A stretch of DNA of 64,000 nt from Maridesulfovibrio ferrireducens. GTDB lineage: Bacteria; Desulfobacterota; Desulfovibrionia; Desulfovibrionales; Desulfovibrionaceae. Where the stretch lies: positions 204,916 to 268,915 of the forward strand of contig NZ_JAEINN010000004.1 in assembly GCF_016342405.1 (NCBI RefSeq), written 5' to 3'. The position numbers and the translations under genes are program-made. The notes under the pieces were generated by a model. The model was not told where the DNA came from, ran no database searches, and was given only the letters and a program-made list of their open reading frames with translations. This document shows, piece by piece, positions 26,239 to 35,822 of this stretch. Position 1 is the first letter of the stretch; each line of letters starts with the position of its first letter.

Positions 26239-26269
26239 GTGCTGTTTGTAGAATTTGAACTTGCCGGAT

Positions 26270-27481
26270 TTAAGGCATGCAGAAGTCGCCTTTACTGATC
26301 AGGCTTTCGATTTCAGCAACGTCTTTATCTCCGCGACCGGATAAGTTGACGATGATTATATTCTCTTTGGGCAGAGTCGGAGCAAGCTTCATGGCATATG
26401 CCAGCGCGTGTGATGATTCCAACGCGGGGATGATTCCTTCCTTCTGGGAAAGAGTGAAGAAGGCTTCTACTGCTTCTTTATCAGAGGCATGAACGTATTC
26501 AGCTCTGCCTAGATCTTTGAGGTGTGAATGTTCGGGGCCGACGCTTGGGTAATCCAGTCCGGCAGAGATTGAATAAACCGGAGCCGGTTCACCTTCATCA
26601 TCTTTAAGCATGTAAGAATTAAAACCATGCATTATTCCGGGTTCACCAAGGCAGAGAGTTGCAGCGTGTTCGCCGGGTTCAAGGCTGCGTCCTGCCGGTT
26701 CTACTCCAACTAGTTTAACATTTTCATCTTTGACGAATTCAGAGAAAAGGCCGATCGCATTTGATCCTCCGCCTACGCAGGCAATACAGTAGTCAGGCAA
26801 GCGTCCTTCGTCTTCGAGGCACTGCTCTCTTGCTTCTTTGCCGATAACGGACTGGAAGTCGCGGACCATGGTCGGATAAGGATGCGGTCCGACAGCTGAG
26901 CCTAGCAGATAAAATGTGTCGTCTGCGTTTTGAATCCATGCACCTAGAGCTTCGTCAACGGCTTCTTTAAGAGTGCGCTGTCCGGATTCAGCCGAAATAA
27001 CTTTTGCGCCCATCATTTGCATACGGAAAACATTTAGTTTCTGTCTTTCAACATCCACTGCTCCCATGTAAATGGTGCATTCCATACCCATGAGAGCGGC
27101 TGTTGCAGCGGTTGCAACTCCGTGTTGTCCGGCTCCAGTTTCGGCTATGATTTTCTTTTTGCCCATGCGTTTGGCAAGCAGAATTTGACCGATGGTATTG
27201 TTTACTTTGTGCGCGCCGAGATGGTTTAAATCTTCTCTTTTCAGATAGATTTTCGCTCCACCAAGGTTATTCGTGAGATTTGAACAGAGATAAAGCGGAG
27301 TGGGGCGCCCGGAATATTTTGCGAGATAGTATTCGAATTCACGTTTGAATTCATCATCGTCTTTAAATTTGTTGTACGTGTCGGCAAGCTCATTAAGGAT
27401 CGGGATGAGCTGTTCGGGAACATATTGTCCACCGTATTCACCAAAAAAACCGTCTGCATTGATTGTTGCATTGTCAGTCAT
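26270..27481 (-). CDS. trpB: Tryptophan synthase beta chain
   Basis: The 403-residue enzyme joins indole and serine to tryptophan with PLP. The N-terminal [10 protein letters not shown] motif is near residue 14, the PLP lysine is in [10 protein letters not shown] near 90, and the phosphate-binding loop is [10 protein letters not shown] near 235. The length and motifs are those of TrpB1. The chosen ATG (27479-27481) has an AGGAGAG ribosome site. A longer frame to 27550 would run into the attenuator hairpin and is rejected. No trpA is adjacent, so the gene is monocistronic, and the rest of the trp pathway must lie elsewhere. Its leader holds a complete tryptophan attenuator. Confidence 0.96.
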   Translation of the reverse strand: MTDNATINADGFFGEYGGQYVPEQLIPILNELADTYNKFKDDDEFKREFEYYLAKYSGRPTPLYLCSNLTNNLGGAKIYLKREDLNHLGAHKVNNTIGQILLAKRMGKKKIIAETGAGQHGVATAATAALMGMECTIYMGAVDVERQKLNVFRMQMMGAKVISAESGQRTLKEAVDEALGAWIQNADDTFYLLGSAVGPHPYPTMVRDFQSVIGKEAREQCLEDEGRLPDYCIACVGGGSNAIGLFSEFVKDENVKLVGVEPAGRSLEPGEHAATLCLGEPGIMHGFNSYMLKDDEGEPAPVYSISAGLDYPSVGPEHSHLKDLGRAEYVHASDKEAVEAFFTLSQKEGIIPALESSHALAYAMKLAPTLPKENIIIVNLSGRGDKDVAEIESLISKGDFCMP

Positions 27482-27523
27482 CTTTTCTCTCCTGAATTTC
27501 TTTTTCGACAGTGAGTCGCAGAA

Positions 27524-27561
27524 AATAAAAAAACCGCGACCAGTTTTCACTGTCGCGGTTT
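27524..27561 (-). terminator. Attenuator terminator in the trpB leader
   Basis: On the minus strand, AAACCGCGAC (complement of 27552-27561) pairs with GTCGCGGTTT (complement of 27531-27540), followed by a T-rich run. The stem lies between the leader peptide and trpB. Its first arm can pair instead with GTCGCGG at the end of the leader peptide (27607-27613), which would form the antiterminator. Confidence 0.85.
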
Positions 27562-27602
27562 TATAAAGCTATATTTGCTAGTTACTTTTCTTTAAACGTA
27601 AC

Positions 27603-27671
27603 CTACCCGCGACGCATTAAAAAGCGCCACCACCAATTGCGAAGGGTAAAGTTAGAAAAAGTTACGTTCAT
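27603..27671 (-). CDS. Tryptophan-rich leader peptide of the trpB attenuator
   Basis: The minus strand reads ATG (27669-27671) to TAG (27603-27605) and encodes a 22-residue peptide, MNVTFSNFTLRN followed by three tandem tryptophans, then RFLMRRG. Three consecutive TGG codons sit 12 codons from the start. The last codons (CGT CGC GGG) contain the GTCGCGG segment that can pair with the first arm of the terminator. A ribosome stalled at the tryptophan codons would leave that segment free and favour antitermination. A ribosome that reaches the stop codon would cover it and favour termination. The ribosome site before the ATG is weak. Confidence 0.82.
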   Translation of the reverse strand: MNVTFSNFTLRNWWWRFLMRRG

Positions 27672-27681
27672 AGTGAGCAAA

Positions 27682-27710
27682 CATTTACGCAGATCTTTTA
27701 AAGTTGTCAA
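27682..27710 (-). promoter_or_regulatory. Candidate promoter of the trpB leader
   Basis: A perfect TTGACA (27705-27710) is followed after 17 bp by TAAATG (27682-27687), a poor -10 match. If it is used, the transcript would begin only a few bases before the leader peptide ATG. The rest of the gap to the transaldolase gene (27711-27915) is AT-rich, with a small AAAAGG/CCTTTT hairpin near 27851-27866 and nothing else I can identify. Confidence 0.4.
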
Positions 27711-27915
27711 CAAATGCGGATTATAAATTGTTTTTGTTCGGAGTTATATTAAGATTAAAGATAGTGCTTTTGCTCATGTCTCATTTGAGCTATGAAAATG
27801 CTTCATGCAAAAGACTGAAAAATATCCTTATATCTAGTGGTTATTTGTGTAAAAGGTAGACCTTTTTATGTTTGCGTTGTCGTTTACGCATGATTAATTA
27901 CAAGGAGAAATATTA

Positions 27916-28560
27916 ATGGAATTTTTTTTAGATACAGCAAATATTGATGAAATCAGAAAAGCTCAGAGTCAGGGACTTCTTGACGGAGTGACCACAAATC
28001 CTACACTTCTTTCCCGTGAAGGCGGAGACTGGCGTAAGCAGGCGCAGACTATTTGTAATGAAGTTCAAGGGCCTGTCAGCCTCGAAGTGATGGGCGAGAC
28101 TGCCGATGAGATGGTTAACGAAGCAGAAGATCTTTCGCAGTTCGGTGAAAATGTAGTCATTAAAATACCTATGACTTCCGAAGGCTTGATAGCTACAAAG
28201 GCCCTTTATAAAAAAGGAATGAAGACCAACGTAACTCTTGTGTTTTCTCCTCTTCAAGCTCTTTTAGCGGCTAAAGCCGGTGCTACTTATGTAAGTCCTT
28301 TTGTGGGCAGGCTTGATGGCATTTCTCACGATGGAATGGAATTGATTTCACAGATACGGACAATTTTCGATAACTATGATTTTTCCACTAAAATTCTGGT
28401 GGCGAGTATTCGTAATCCTTTGCATGTTCTCGATTCGGCTTTGATCGGCGCAGATGTGGCGACTATTCCGTATAAGATTATCAGCGAGCTTGCCAAGCAT
28501 CCCCTGACAGATCAGGGATTAGCGGCATTCAAAACTGATTGGGATAGTTTGACTAAGTAG
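27916..28560 (+). CDS. tal: Transaldolase / fructose-6-phosphate aldolase family
   Basis: The 214-residue TIM-barrel enzyme belongs to the short transaldolase subfamily (TalC/FSA). The motifs are [11 protein letters not shown] at the N-terminus, GVTTNPTLL near residue 24, the Schiff-base lysine in VVIKIPMT near 84, and [11 protein letters not shown] near 130. It transfers dihydroxyacetone units in the non-oxidative pentose phosphate pathway. In this subfamily sequence alone does not firmly separate transaldolase from fructose-6-phosphate aldolase activity. The ribosome site is AAGGAGAAA. It is divergent from trpB and 45 bp upstream of the flavodoxin-ferredoxin gene. Confidence 0.92.
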   Translation: MEFFLDTANIDEIRKAQSQGLLDGVTTNPTLLSREGGDWRKQAQTICNEVQGPVSLEVMGETADEMVNEAEDLSQFGENVVIKIPMTSEGLIATKALYKKGMKTNVTLVFSPLQALLAAKAGATYVSPFVGRLDGISHDGMELISQIRTIFDNYDFSTKILVASIRNPLHVLDSALIGADVATIPYKIISELAKHPLTDQGLAAFKTDWDSLTK

Positions 28561-28605
28561 TTTTTTATACTTTAACGATTAAAATTTATAATTTTTGGAG
28601 AGTTT

Positions 28606-29400
28606 ATGACTTGTTCTAAGCTTCGGTTGATTTGTTTTTCTCCTACAAGAACAACAAAGCGCGTGCTGAAAGCTATTGCCGAAGGTGTTGATGCAAAGGA
28701 ATTGACCATTTCTGATGTGACCAAAAAGGATGGAGTGCCGGATGATTTTGATTGTTCAAAGGATGATCTGGTCATAATCGGAGCACCTGTCTACTCAGGA
28801 CGTTTGCCATCAGTTGTACTCGACAGGCTGGCAACTTTGAAAGGAAACAGCGTGCCTGTTGTTTTGGTCGTGGTTTACGGTAACAGAGCTTACGAAGATG
28901 CCTTGCTTGAGCTTACAGATATTGCTGAAGGTGCAGGATTTAAAACTGTTGCAGGGGCTGCGTTTATCGGGGAACATTCTTTTTCAACTTCGGCTACTCC
29001 GCTTTCAGTAGGAAGACCGGATTTTGTAGATATTGATAAAGCAAAGAGTTTCGGCGCAGAATTGGCAAGCAAATTTTCAAGCAACGGTTTTGCTAGCGAC
29101 TCTAAACTAAAAGTGCCGGGCAATAAGCCTTATAAGACAAAATCTGCGAGTGCATCTGTTTCTCCGATTTCGCTGGATAATTGTGAACTGTGCGGTTCAT
29201 GTGAAAGAGTTTGTCCTACGGGAGCAATAGCTGTCGGGGCACACGTCATTACTGACGGTGATAAGTGTATATTGTGCTGTGCCTGTATAAAGGTCTGTAC
29301 TGCCGGTTTTAGAAAAATGGAAATTCCGAAAATTTTGAAAGTTACGCAATTTCTTGCTGATACTTGCAAAGATCGTAAAGAACCTGAAATTTATTATTAA
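28606..29400 (+). CDS. EFR1-type flavodoxin-ferredoxin fusion protein
   Basis: The 264-residue cytoplasmic protein joins a flavodoxin-like domain (about 1-165, phosphate loop SPTRTTKRV near residue 12, GAPVYSGRLP near 63) to a two-cluster ferredoxin domain. The clusters are CELCGSCERVCP near 196-207 and CILCCACIKVC near 224-234. Proteins of this EFR1 layout are predicted to shuttle electrons between FMN and iron-sulfur centres in anaerobes, and partners are unknown. It probably forms a transcription unit with the transaldolase gene and ends at a strong terminator. Confidence 0.9.
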   Translation: MTCSKLRLICFSPTRTTKRVLKAIAEGVDAKELTISDVTKKDGVPDDFDCSKDDLVIIGAPVYSGRLPSVVLDRLATLKGNSVPVVLVVVYGNRAYEDALLELTDIAEGAGFKTVAGAAFIGEHSFSTSATPLSVGRPDFVDIDKAKSFGAELASKFSSNGFASDSKLKVPGNKPYKTKSASASVSPISLDNCELCGSCERVCPTGAIAVGAHVITDGDKCILCCACIKVCTAGFRKMEIPKILKVTQFLADTCKDRKEPEIYY

Positions 29401-29403
29401 ATT

Positions 29404-29438
29404 AAAAAAGGGAACCTGTAATCAGGTTCCCTTTTTTA
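29404..29438. terminator. Bidirectional terminator
   Basis: AAAAAAGGGAACCTG pairs with CAGGTTCCCTTTTTT around a TAAT loop. It serves the flavodoxin-ferredoxin gene on the plus strand and the ABC transporter operon on the minus strand. Confidence 0.92.
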
Positions 29439-29456
29439 ATGAAGTTTTAAGCTTAA

Positions 29457-30467
29457 TTATTTTTTGATATTTGAAAGATGGCAGCGGGTTTTGTGTCCCG
29501 GTGCTATTTCGCGTATTTCAGGAACTGCCAGCCTGCATATATCCATTGCATGTGCACACCGTGGATGAAAATGACAGCCTTCAGGCGGATCTAACGGTGA
29601 CGGGATTTCGCCTTTTAACGGGGCAAAATCTACATCTCTTTTTTCCAGTCTCGGAATTTCGTTCAGAAGAGCTTGCGAATAAGGATGAAACGGGTTGCTG
29701 AACAGTGTTTCAACTGACGCTATCTCAACGATTCTACCTAGATACATAACCGCGATGCGGTCTGAAATATGTTCAACAACTCCTAAGTCATGACTGATGA
29801 ACAAACATGTAAGGTTCAGCTCTTTGCGTAGATTCATAAACAGGTTCAGAATTTGAGCCTGAATGGATACATCCAGCGCGGCTACTGATTCATCACAAAC
29901 AAGGCATTCGGGCTGAACAGCCATTGCCCTTGCTATACCGATACGCTGGCGCTGTCCGCCTGAGAACTGGTGAGGGTAGCGATCTTTATAGGTCGGATCA
30001 AGTCCGCAGCGAAGCATCACTTCGGATAAGTATGAATCAAAATTTTTGCGCGTGGTAAGGCCGTGATAAAGCGGAGCTTCTCCGATGATCTGGCTCACTC
30101 TTTTACGCGGGTTCAGTGACGCGTAAGGGTCCTGAAAAATCATCTGCACGTTTATGGCGTAGTGCAGGGCATCTTTTGGAGACAGGTCTTTTACATTTTG
30201 ACCTTTGTATAAAATATCTCCACCTGAATCCGGTAGAATTCCGCAAAGCATTCTGCCGAGCGTGGATTTTCCGCAGCCCGATTCTCCGACCAGTCCCAGA
30301 ACTTCACCGGGCATGACATCGAGATCAACGCTATCGACAGCCTGAACTCTTTCTTCGCGAATTTTTGAACCGAGAGCGCTTGCTATTTTGCCTGCAAAGT
30401 CGAGCTTTTTAACAAAGACCCGGCTGAGGTTTTTACAGCTTAAAAATGGGGTGGTGGCATCACTCAT
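29457..30467 (-). CDS. dppF: Peptide/nickel ABC importer, ATP-binding subunit (DppF/OppF type)
   Basis: The 336-residue ATPase energises the importer encoded upstream. Walker A is GESGCGKST near residue 63, the signature is [13 protein letters not shown], and Walker B is [12 protein letters not shown]. The C-terminal oligopeptide-transporter (oligo_HPY) extension has cysteines in [14 protein letters not shown] and RCHLSN. It is the last gene of the five-gene minus-strand operon, 27 bp after the DppD-type gene, and is followed by a shared terminator. The substrate class (dipeptide, oligopeptide or nickel) cannot be fixed from this subunit. Confidence 0.92.
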   Translation of the reverse strand: MSDATTPFLSCKNLSRVFVKKLDFAGKIASALGSKIREERVQAVDSVDLDVMPGEVLGLVGESGCGKSTLGRMLCGILPDSGGDILYKGQNVKDLSPKDALHYAINVQMIFQDPYASLNPRKRVSQIIGEAPLYHGLTTRKNFDSYLSEVMLRCGLDPTYKDRYPHQFSGGQRQRIGIARAMAVQPECLVCDESVAALDVSIQAQILNLFMNLRKELNLTCLFISHDLGVVEHISDRIAVMYLGRIVEIASVETLFSNPFHPYSQALLNEIPRLEKRDVDFAPLKGEIPSPLDPPEGCHFHPRCAHAMDICRLAVPEIREIAPGHKTRCHLSNIKK

Positions 30468-30494
30468 ATATAAATCCTGTTGTTCCGGCTTAAT

Positions 30495-31457
30495 TTAGAG
30501 AGGGTGGTGGCAGCGAACCATGCGCCCGTTGGTCGGCTTGGCTTCTTCCGGTTCCTGCATGCACATTCCGTCAGCTCTGGGACAGCGCATCCTGAATGAA
30601 CAGCCTTCCGGGATATTAATCAGCGACGGCGTCATTCCCGGGATCTGATATAGAGGCTCTCCGCGCTTGTTCCGGCTCGGAACAGAACCGATCAGCCCGT
30701 GAGTATAAGGATGCAGCGGATAATCCAGAACTTCCTGAACATTGCCTTCTTCTATAATTTTACCTGCGTACATAACCGCAACTTTATGAGCCAGTCCGGC
30801 TATGACAGTCAGATCGTGAGTAATCCAGATCAGCGCCATTCCAGTTTTGCGACAGAGAGTCTGCATTTCAGACAGAATCTGTGCTTGAATGGTGACATCA
30901 AGAGCTGTTGTCGGCTCATCTGCAATAATCAGGTCCGGTTTATTTAAAAGTCCGATGGCGATGGCTACGCGTTGTCTCATTCCGCCTGAAAACTGGTGCG
31001 GATAAGATTTAATACGTTCTTCCGGTGAAGGAATTCCAACCATAGCCAGAGTTTCGACACACCTTTTTCTGGCTTTGCTTTTACTGACTTTTTCATGTGC
31101 GCGGATGGCTTCAATCATCTGGGTATCAATGCGGAGGACGGGATTCAGAGTCATCATCGGGTCCTGAAAAATCATGGAAACTTTTGATCCTCTGAAAGAG
31201 CGCCATTGTTCTTCGCTCTGTCCGAGAATTTCTTCCCCTTTGAACTTGATACTGCCGCCTGCTATTTCTCCGGGAGGGTCCACAAGTCCCATAATTGAGA
31301 AGCCGGTTACTGATTTACCGGACCCTGATTCCCCTACGATACCTATGATTTCACCCTTATCAATGCTTAGAGATATGTCGTTAACTGCCTTGGCAACTCC
31401 GGCACGGGTGTAAAAAAAAGTTTCCAGATTCTTGATATCGAGTAATTTATTGCTCAT
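30495..31457 (-). CDS. dppD: Peptide/nickel ABC importer, ATP-binding subunit (DppD/OppD type)
   Basis: The 320-residue ATPase pairs with the DppF-type subunit. Walker A is GESGSGKS near residue 42, the signature is [13 protein letters not shown], and Walker B is [12 protein letters not shown]. The C-terminus carries four cysteines ([14 protein letters not shown] and RCHHPL), the position where a [4Fe-4S] cluster has been described in DppD-type subunits. Its start overlaps the stop of the dppC-type gene by 4 nt, so the two are translationally coupled. Confidence 0.93.
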   Translation of the reverse strand: MSNKLLDIKNLETFFYTRAGVAKAVNDISLSIDKGEIIGIVGESGSGKSVTGFSIMGLVDPPGEIAGGSIKFKGEEILGQSEEQWRSFRGSKVSMIFQDPMMTLNPVLRIDTQMIEAIRAHEKVSKSKARKRCVETLAMVGIPSPEERIKSYPHQFSGGMRQRVAIAIGLLNKPDLIIADEPTTALDVTIQAQILSEMQTLCRKTGMALIWITHDLTVIAGLAHKVAVMYAGKIIEEGNVQEVLDYPLHPYTHGLIGSVPSRNKRGEPLYQIPGMTPSLINIPEGCSFRMRCPRADGMCMQEPEEAKPTNGRMVRCHHPL

Positions 31458-32368
31458 TTTTTAAGCCTCGGATTCAAAACATCACGCAGTCTGTCACCTA
31501 CGATATTAATACTTACAATTAAAATGAGCAGTGCCACACCGGGATAGAAGCTGATCCAGTAATATCCGCTTTGCATGTATTTAAACCCGTTTGCGATCAG
31601 CAAACCTAAAGAAGGTTCTGTGATTGGCATTCCCAGTCCCAGAAAGGACAGGGTCGCTTCGAGTGCGATAGCTCCGGCAACTTTTACGGTGGAGATAACA
31701 ATCAGTTCCGGTGTACAGTTTGGCAGCACGTGTCCGAACATGACTCTTCGCTGCGGTAAGGCAAGACACTTGGCGGCTTCAACATATTCTTTTCTGCGTT
31801 CCACAAGAACATTACTGCGTATGGCTCGGGCATAATATGCCCACTGCACAATGACCAGTGAAAGTATGATCTTATCGATCCCTTTTCCCAGTACTGCCAG
31901 CAGTATAAGTGCAACCAGAATTGCAGGAAAACTCAGTTGCAGGTCAACTACCCGCATAATAAAGGAGTCTGTTTTACCTCCTACAAATGAGGCCCACAGC
32001 CCGATAGCCGATCCGATGATAAGAGCGATTATTGTACTTAGTACTCCGACTCCGAGACTGATGCGTAGTCCGTAGAGTATGGAGCTGAGCATGTCGCGGC
32101 CCTGACTGTCTGTTCCTAAAACAAAGGTGACAGATTCGTCCATGGATTTGCTTCCGGGCTCAAGCTTGGAATCCATGATATCGATGCTCATCAGATCGTA
32201 GGGATTTTGCGGAGAAATGTAGGGCGCAAGAAGTGCCACTACAACCATCACTGTTAGAATTACCAGTCCGATGGAAGCGGTTTTGCTTTCAAAAAATTCT
32301 TTGAGCGATAGCAACAGCAGGGATTCTTCTTTTACATCCGGCTCTATTAATTCGTTCATGTCTGCCAT
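31454..32368 (-). CDS. dppC: Peptide/nickel ABC importer, permease subunit (DppC/OppC type)
   Basis: The 304-residue inner-membrane protein has an N-terminal OppC-type segment and about six helices. The EAA loop that contacts the ATPases appears as EAAKCLALPQRRVMFGHVLPN. It forms the pore with the DppB-type subunit, whose gene ends 9 bp upstream. The N-terminal 30 residues are acidic and cytoplasmic. Confidence 0.92.
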   Translation of the reverse strand: MADMNELIEPDVKEESLLLLSLKEFFESKTASIGLVILTVMVVVALLAPYISPQNPYDLMSIDIMDSKLEPGSKSMDESVTFVLGTDSQGRDMLSSILYGLRISLGVGVLSTIIALIIGSAIGLWASFVGGKTDSFIMRVVDLQLSFPAILVALILLAVLGKGIDKIILSLVIVQWAYYARAIRSNVLVERRKEYVEAAKCLALPQRRVMFGHVLPNCTPELIVISTVKVAGAIALEATLSFLGLGMPITEPSLGLLIANGFKYMQSGYYWISFYPGVALLILIVSINIVGDRLRDVLNPRLKK

Positions 32369-32377
32369 ATTTTGATC

Positions 32378-33352
32378 CTAATTTTGGTCGCCCAGACGAA
32401 CTCTGGGGTCCAGTATGGAGTAGATTATGTCAACGAGCAGGTTGATAATGATGAACATTGTCACGGTAATCAGCAGGTATGCGACGATTACAGGACGGTC
32501 CAGCACACCGATTGAGTCGATGACCAGTTTACCCATGCCGGGCCATGAAAAAATAGTTTCAGTAACTACCGCGAAGGCAATCAGGCCTCCGAATTCCATA
32601 CCCAGAACCGTAATGACCGGAATCATGATGTTTTTCATGACATGCAATCCAATGATTCTGGTGTTTGAAAGCCCCTTCGCTTTGGCAAATTTTACATAGT
32701 CCATCTGTAAATTTTCTTGAACTCCGGCCCTGCTGAGTCTGATGGCCAGCGAGGTCTTGAAAAGTGCGAGGTTCATAGCCGGAAGAATTAAGTGTTGTAT
32801 GCCGTCCCATGTAAGAAAACTTACCGGAACTCCCAGCAGTTCAACCGTGGTCCCGCGTCCGCCGGACGGCAGCCAACCCAGTTGAACTGAAAAAAGTATG
32901 ATGAACATAAGTCCGACCCAGAAGGTGGGAAGACTGAAGCCCAGAATGGAGAAACGCATAATACTGCGGCCAAGCATTGTATCGTGCTTGATTCCCGCAA
33001 GCATCCCCAGTGGGATACCTATAAAGACAGCCATAAGCATAGCTGTGACCGCGAGTTCCATTGTGGCGGGCATCCGTTGCATGATCAGCTTCAATGCCGG
33101 TTCATTATATACAAAGGAGTTACCTAAATCACCGTGCAGGGCGTCCTTTAAAAATATTCCGTATTGGGTGAGCATGGGCTTATCAAGTCCCAGATCTTTT
33201 ACTGCACGTGCGTATTCTGCCGGTGTAGCATCCGGGGCGATTAGAATATCGATGGGATTGCCAATGTAAAAGACACCCACGAAGACCAGCATGGACATAA
33301 CAAGCAGTACCATGACGCTTTGTGAAATTCTGCGAATCAAAAATGCGAGCAT
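32378..33352 (-). CDS. dppB: Peptide/nickel ABC importer, permease subunit (DppB/OppB type)
   Basis: The 324-residue permease begins with the typical LIRRISQSVMVLLVMSMLVF helix, has the long periplasmic segment of DppB proteins, and carries the EAA-type loop KFAKAKGLSNTRIIGLHVMKN. It is the first permease gene after the binding-protein gene, separated by about 70 bp that contain a hairpin. Confidence 0.92.
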   Translation of the reverse strand: MLAFLIRRISQSVMVLLVMSMLVFVGVFYIGNPIDILIAPDATPAEYARAVKDLGLDKPMLTQYGIFLKDALHGDLGNSFVYNEPALKLIMQRMPATMELAVTAMLMAVFIGIPLGMLAGIKHDTMLGRSIMRFSILGFSLPTFWVGLMFIILFSVQLGWLPSGGRGTTVELLGVPVSFLTWDGIQHLILPAMNLALFKTSLAIRLSRAGVQENLQMDYVKFAKAKGLSNTRIIGLHVMKNIMIPVITVLGMEFGGLIAFAVVTETIFSWPGMGKLVIDSIGVLDRPVIVAYLLITVTMFIIINLLVDIIYSILDPRVRLGDQN

Positions 33353-33377
33353 AAAGGGTTAACGCTCCACTGCAAAA

Positions 33378-33397
33378 GGGGCGTACAAGTACGCCCC
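33378..33397 (-). terminator. Hairpin between the binding-protein gene and dppB
   Basis: GGGGCGTAC and GTACGCCCC form a perfect 9-bp stem around a 2-nt spacer, followed on the minus strand by TTTT. It probably lets only part of the transcripts continue, giving more binding protein than permease, or it protects the upstream mRNA. Confidence 0.65.
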
Positions 33398-33425
33398 CTA
33401 AGTTTATTCTGTTGTTTGAATGATC

Positions 33426-34997
33426 TTATTTACCTGAAATGATTTCGCGTGGGATGGTGTAACCATCGGTGCGGCCATTGTAATCCAGCCCCTTCTTCAT
33501 TCCCCATACATTCACCTGATAGTGAATAGGAACGATTCCGGTGTCGCTGATACCAATTTCAGTTGCTTTGATAATCAGGTCGTTATGTTTGTCCTGATCA
33601 ACTGTGACAAGAGCTTCTTCGAGCATGGAGTCAAGCTGTGGATTGGAGTAACGACCGCGGTTGGATGCGCCGAAACCTTTATCTGCATCGTAAGTATGAA
33701 GCAGAGATGCGAGGCAGTTGGACTGTTCGCCGGTATCTGTTGCCCAGCCAACGAGCATTAGGCTGAATTCGAGTTTGGAAGCTCTACCGAAGTAAACACT
33801 CTTAGGCATGGTGCTGACTTCTGTTTTGATACCGATTTTGGTCAGCATCTGAGCAATCGCCTGAGCGATATCAGAATCGTTTACATAACGGTCATTAGGT
33901 CCGTTAATGATGATTTTGAATCCTTCAGGGTAACCTGCAAGCTCAAGTAATTTCTTTGCGCCTTTAGGGTCGTATGCTTCAGGCTTAAGTCTTGTGCTTG
34001 TGCCTTCGTATCCATCTGGAACCATCTGGCTTGCAGGAACAGCAAGCCCGTCCATGATGCGTGCTGCAATAGCTCTGCGGTTGATAGCTTTAGAGATAGC
34101 TTTACGTACACGTGGGTCTTTCAGAGGATTCTTGATCTTTTCGCCGTTGTTACCTGTGACGGTAGGAGAGTCCTCACGGTCAGAGTCAAGGTGCAGGTAG
34201 ATGAGGCGGGTCGAAGGAGACTCGGAAAGATGAATTTTTGATTCTTTTCCAAGGTGATTGATATCGGCAGGCGGTACAAAGTTAATGAGGTCTACGTCAC
34301 CGGATTTAAGTGCTGCAACGCGGGTTCCGTCATTAGTAATAGGTCTGACGATGATTTCATCCCATGGAAGTTTTTCTCCCCAGTATGCATCATTGCGTTT
34401 GTATATAATTTTGTCACCACGTTCCCATTTAACTAAAGCATAAGGACCGGTTCCGATTGCAGCTTTACCTGAGTTAAAGTCTGCAGTGGATGCGCCTTCA
34501 GCATTTTTTTTGGAAATGATGGTGAATGCTGCCAGCTGTCTGGGCAAAAGAGGTGAAGGTTTTTCTGTAGTTAAGCGGATAGTGTTAGCATCTACGATAT
34601 CAATTGTTTTGATTTCGTTAACAAATCCGGAGAAAGAAGACGGGCTGTTAGGAACATTAGGAATGCGTTCAAGTGTGAATTTTACATCTTCAGCTGTGAA
34701 CGGAGATCCGTCATGAAATTTTACGCCTTTGCGAAGTTTGAATTCCCATACTGTTTCAGAAATAGGGGCCCAGGACTCTGCAAGACCCGGCTGGAGTTTT
34801 TGTCTGTTGTCCTGACGGATAAGTTTGTCAAAAATGTACAGAGCCTGCATATTGTTGGCTGAAACGTTGTGAAAGTGAGGGTCAAGAGAAGTTGGTTCTC
34901 CCTTGAGGCCCAAAGTCAGTGTTTTGGCTTGTGCAACTGTTGCTCCGAGCGCAAAACATACTACGATTGCAAGAGTCAGCAATAATTTTTTCCGCAT
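33426..34997 (-). CDS. dppA: Extracellular solute-binding protein, family 5 (peptide/nickel)
   Basis: The 523-residue periplasmic protein delivers the ligand to the DppBCDF-type importer encoded downstream. A signal peptide is visible (residues 1-24, ending VAQA). The mature protein begins KTLTLGLKGEPTSLDP, a typical family 5 start. The WEFKLRKGVKFHDGSPFTAEDVKFTLER signature lies near residue 90. I chose ATG 34997 because of its AAGGAG ribosome site, although an ATG eight codons upstream is also open. No lipobox is present. It is the first gene of the operon, so the promoter should lie in 34998-35303, where I see only AT-rich sequence. Confidence 0.92.
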   Translation of the reverse strand: MRKKLLLTLAIVVCFALGATVAQAKTLTLGLKGEPTSLDPHFHNVSANNMQALYIFDKLIRQDNRQKLQPGLAESWAPISETVWEFKLRKGVKFHDGSPFTAEDVKFTLERIPNVPNSPSSFSGFVNEIKTIDIVDANTIRLTTEKPSPLLPRQLAAFTIISKKNAEGASTADFNSGKAAIGTGPYALVKWERGDKIIYKRNDAYWGEKLPWDEIIVRPITNDGTRVAALKSGDVDLINFVPPADINHLGKESKIHLSESPSTRLIYLHLDSDREDSPTVTGNNGEKIKNPLKDPRVRKAISKAINRRAIAARIMDGLAVPASQMVPDGYEGTSTRLKPEAYDPKGAKKLLELAGYPEGFKIIINGPNDRYVNDSDIAQAIAQMLTKIGIKTEVSTMPKSVYFGRASKLEFSLMLVGWATDTGEQSNCLASLLHTYDADKGFGASNRGRYSNPQLDSMLEEALVTVDQDKHNDLIIKATEIGISDTGIVPIHYQVNVWGMKKGLDYNGRTDGYTIPREIISGK

Positions 34998-35303
34998 TGT
35001 AATCTCCTTATTGGTCTTCAAGTGAATCTGGATATAACTTACATAAAAAAAACGTTAAATCAAGAAAATACGGCTTGGAGTTGAGCAATGCGTAATGTGG
35101 GGCTTGTAATATTGACTTTTGTGTTGTGTATTGACTGGATTTTGATCAATCAATCAATTTGATGTGTTTTTGTATAATAATTTGATGTTGCAATTTATTA
35201 CGTTCGAATTGAATGTAAAAAAGTAAAAACTGTAACTTTGTGTATGTTAAATGCTTTCAGTTAATACATAGAAGATGATGTACAAAAAAAGGAAGGAATA
35301 GAG

Positions 35304-35822
35304 TCAGCAGTGTAGTAAGTTGTTGATGATAGTTACAGATTTATTAAATCTACTTTCAATGTCACCGGATATAATATCAAATGGTAGGTTTCTTTCGCGC
35401 AGTTCATTTAAGAAAAGGTTCTGCATGTATTCTCTTTCCTCCGGTCTGTCCCGTTGCCCGTCGGCAGTCCATGGAACATCTATGTCGCAAAGCAAGTAGT
35501 GGGTGCTTCCTCGTTTCATAACCTCCGTTTCTATCCAGTCCGGGCATTTGCCGAAGTAATACTTAGAGTACACAATCGAGGTTATTATGTCGGTATCGCA
35601 GAGAAGCGGACAGTAACCTTTCAGTTCAAGCTCACGTTCTTTCTCCAGTTGTCCTTTTGCAATGGGAATGGCGTCATTGATCGTAAGATGTCCGTTTTTC
35701 ATTTCAAAGTATTCCCGCAGGTATTCCGAGGCGAAATTTACTTTAAAATGTTCAGCTATTTTTGCGGCGAGAGTCGTTTTGCCTGTACATTCAGAGCCGA
35801 GAATTACTATGCGGGTTGGCAT
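35304..35822 (-). CDS. NadR-like nucleotide kinase (ribosylnicotinamide kinase domain)
   Basis: The product of about 172 residues is a P-loop kinase matching the C-terminal domain of NadR. It has the Walker A motif GSECTGKTTL near residue 8, a CDTDIITS segment near 75, and DVPWTADGQRDRP near 115. It should phosphorylate nicotinamide riboside to NMN, trapping the vitamin after import by PnuC, whose gene it overlaps by 16 nt. I chose ATG 35822 because the P-loop begins right after it. Longer frames run deep into pnuC. No helix-turn-helix or adenylyltransferase domain is present, unlike full NadR. Confidence 0.85.
   Translation of the reverse strand: MPTRIVILGSECTGKTTLAAKIAEHFKVNFASEYLREYFEMKNGHLTINDAIPIAKGQLEKERELELKGYCPLLCDTDIITSIVYSKYYFGKCPDWIETEVMKRGSTHYLLCDIDVPWTADGQRDRPEEREYMQNLFLNELRERNLPFDIISGDIESRFNKSVTIINNLLHC

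Noticed and set aside
27482..27550. N-terminal extension of trpB by 23 codons
   Set aside because: The extra part lies inside the attenuator hairpin, and the ATG at 27481 has a good ribosome site and the normal TrpB start.
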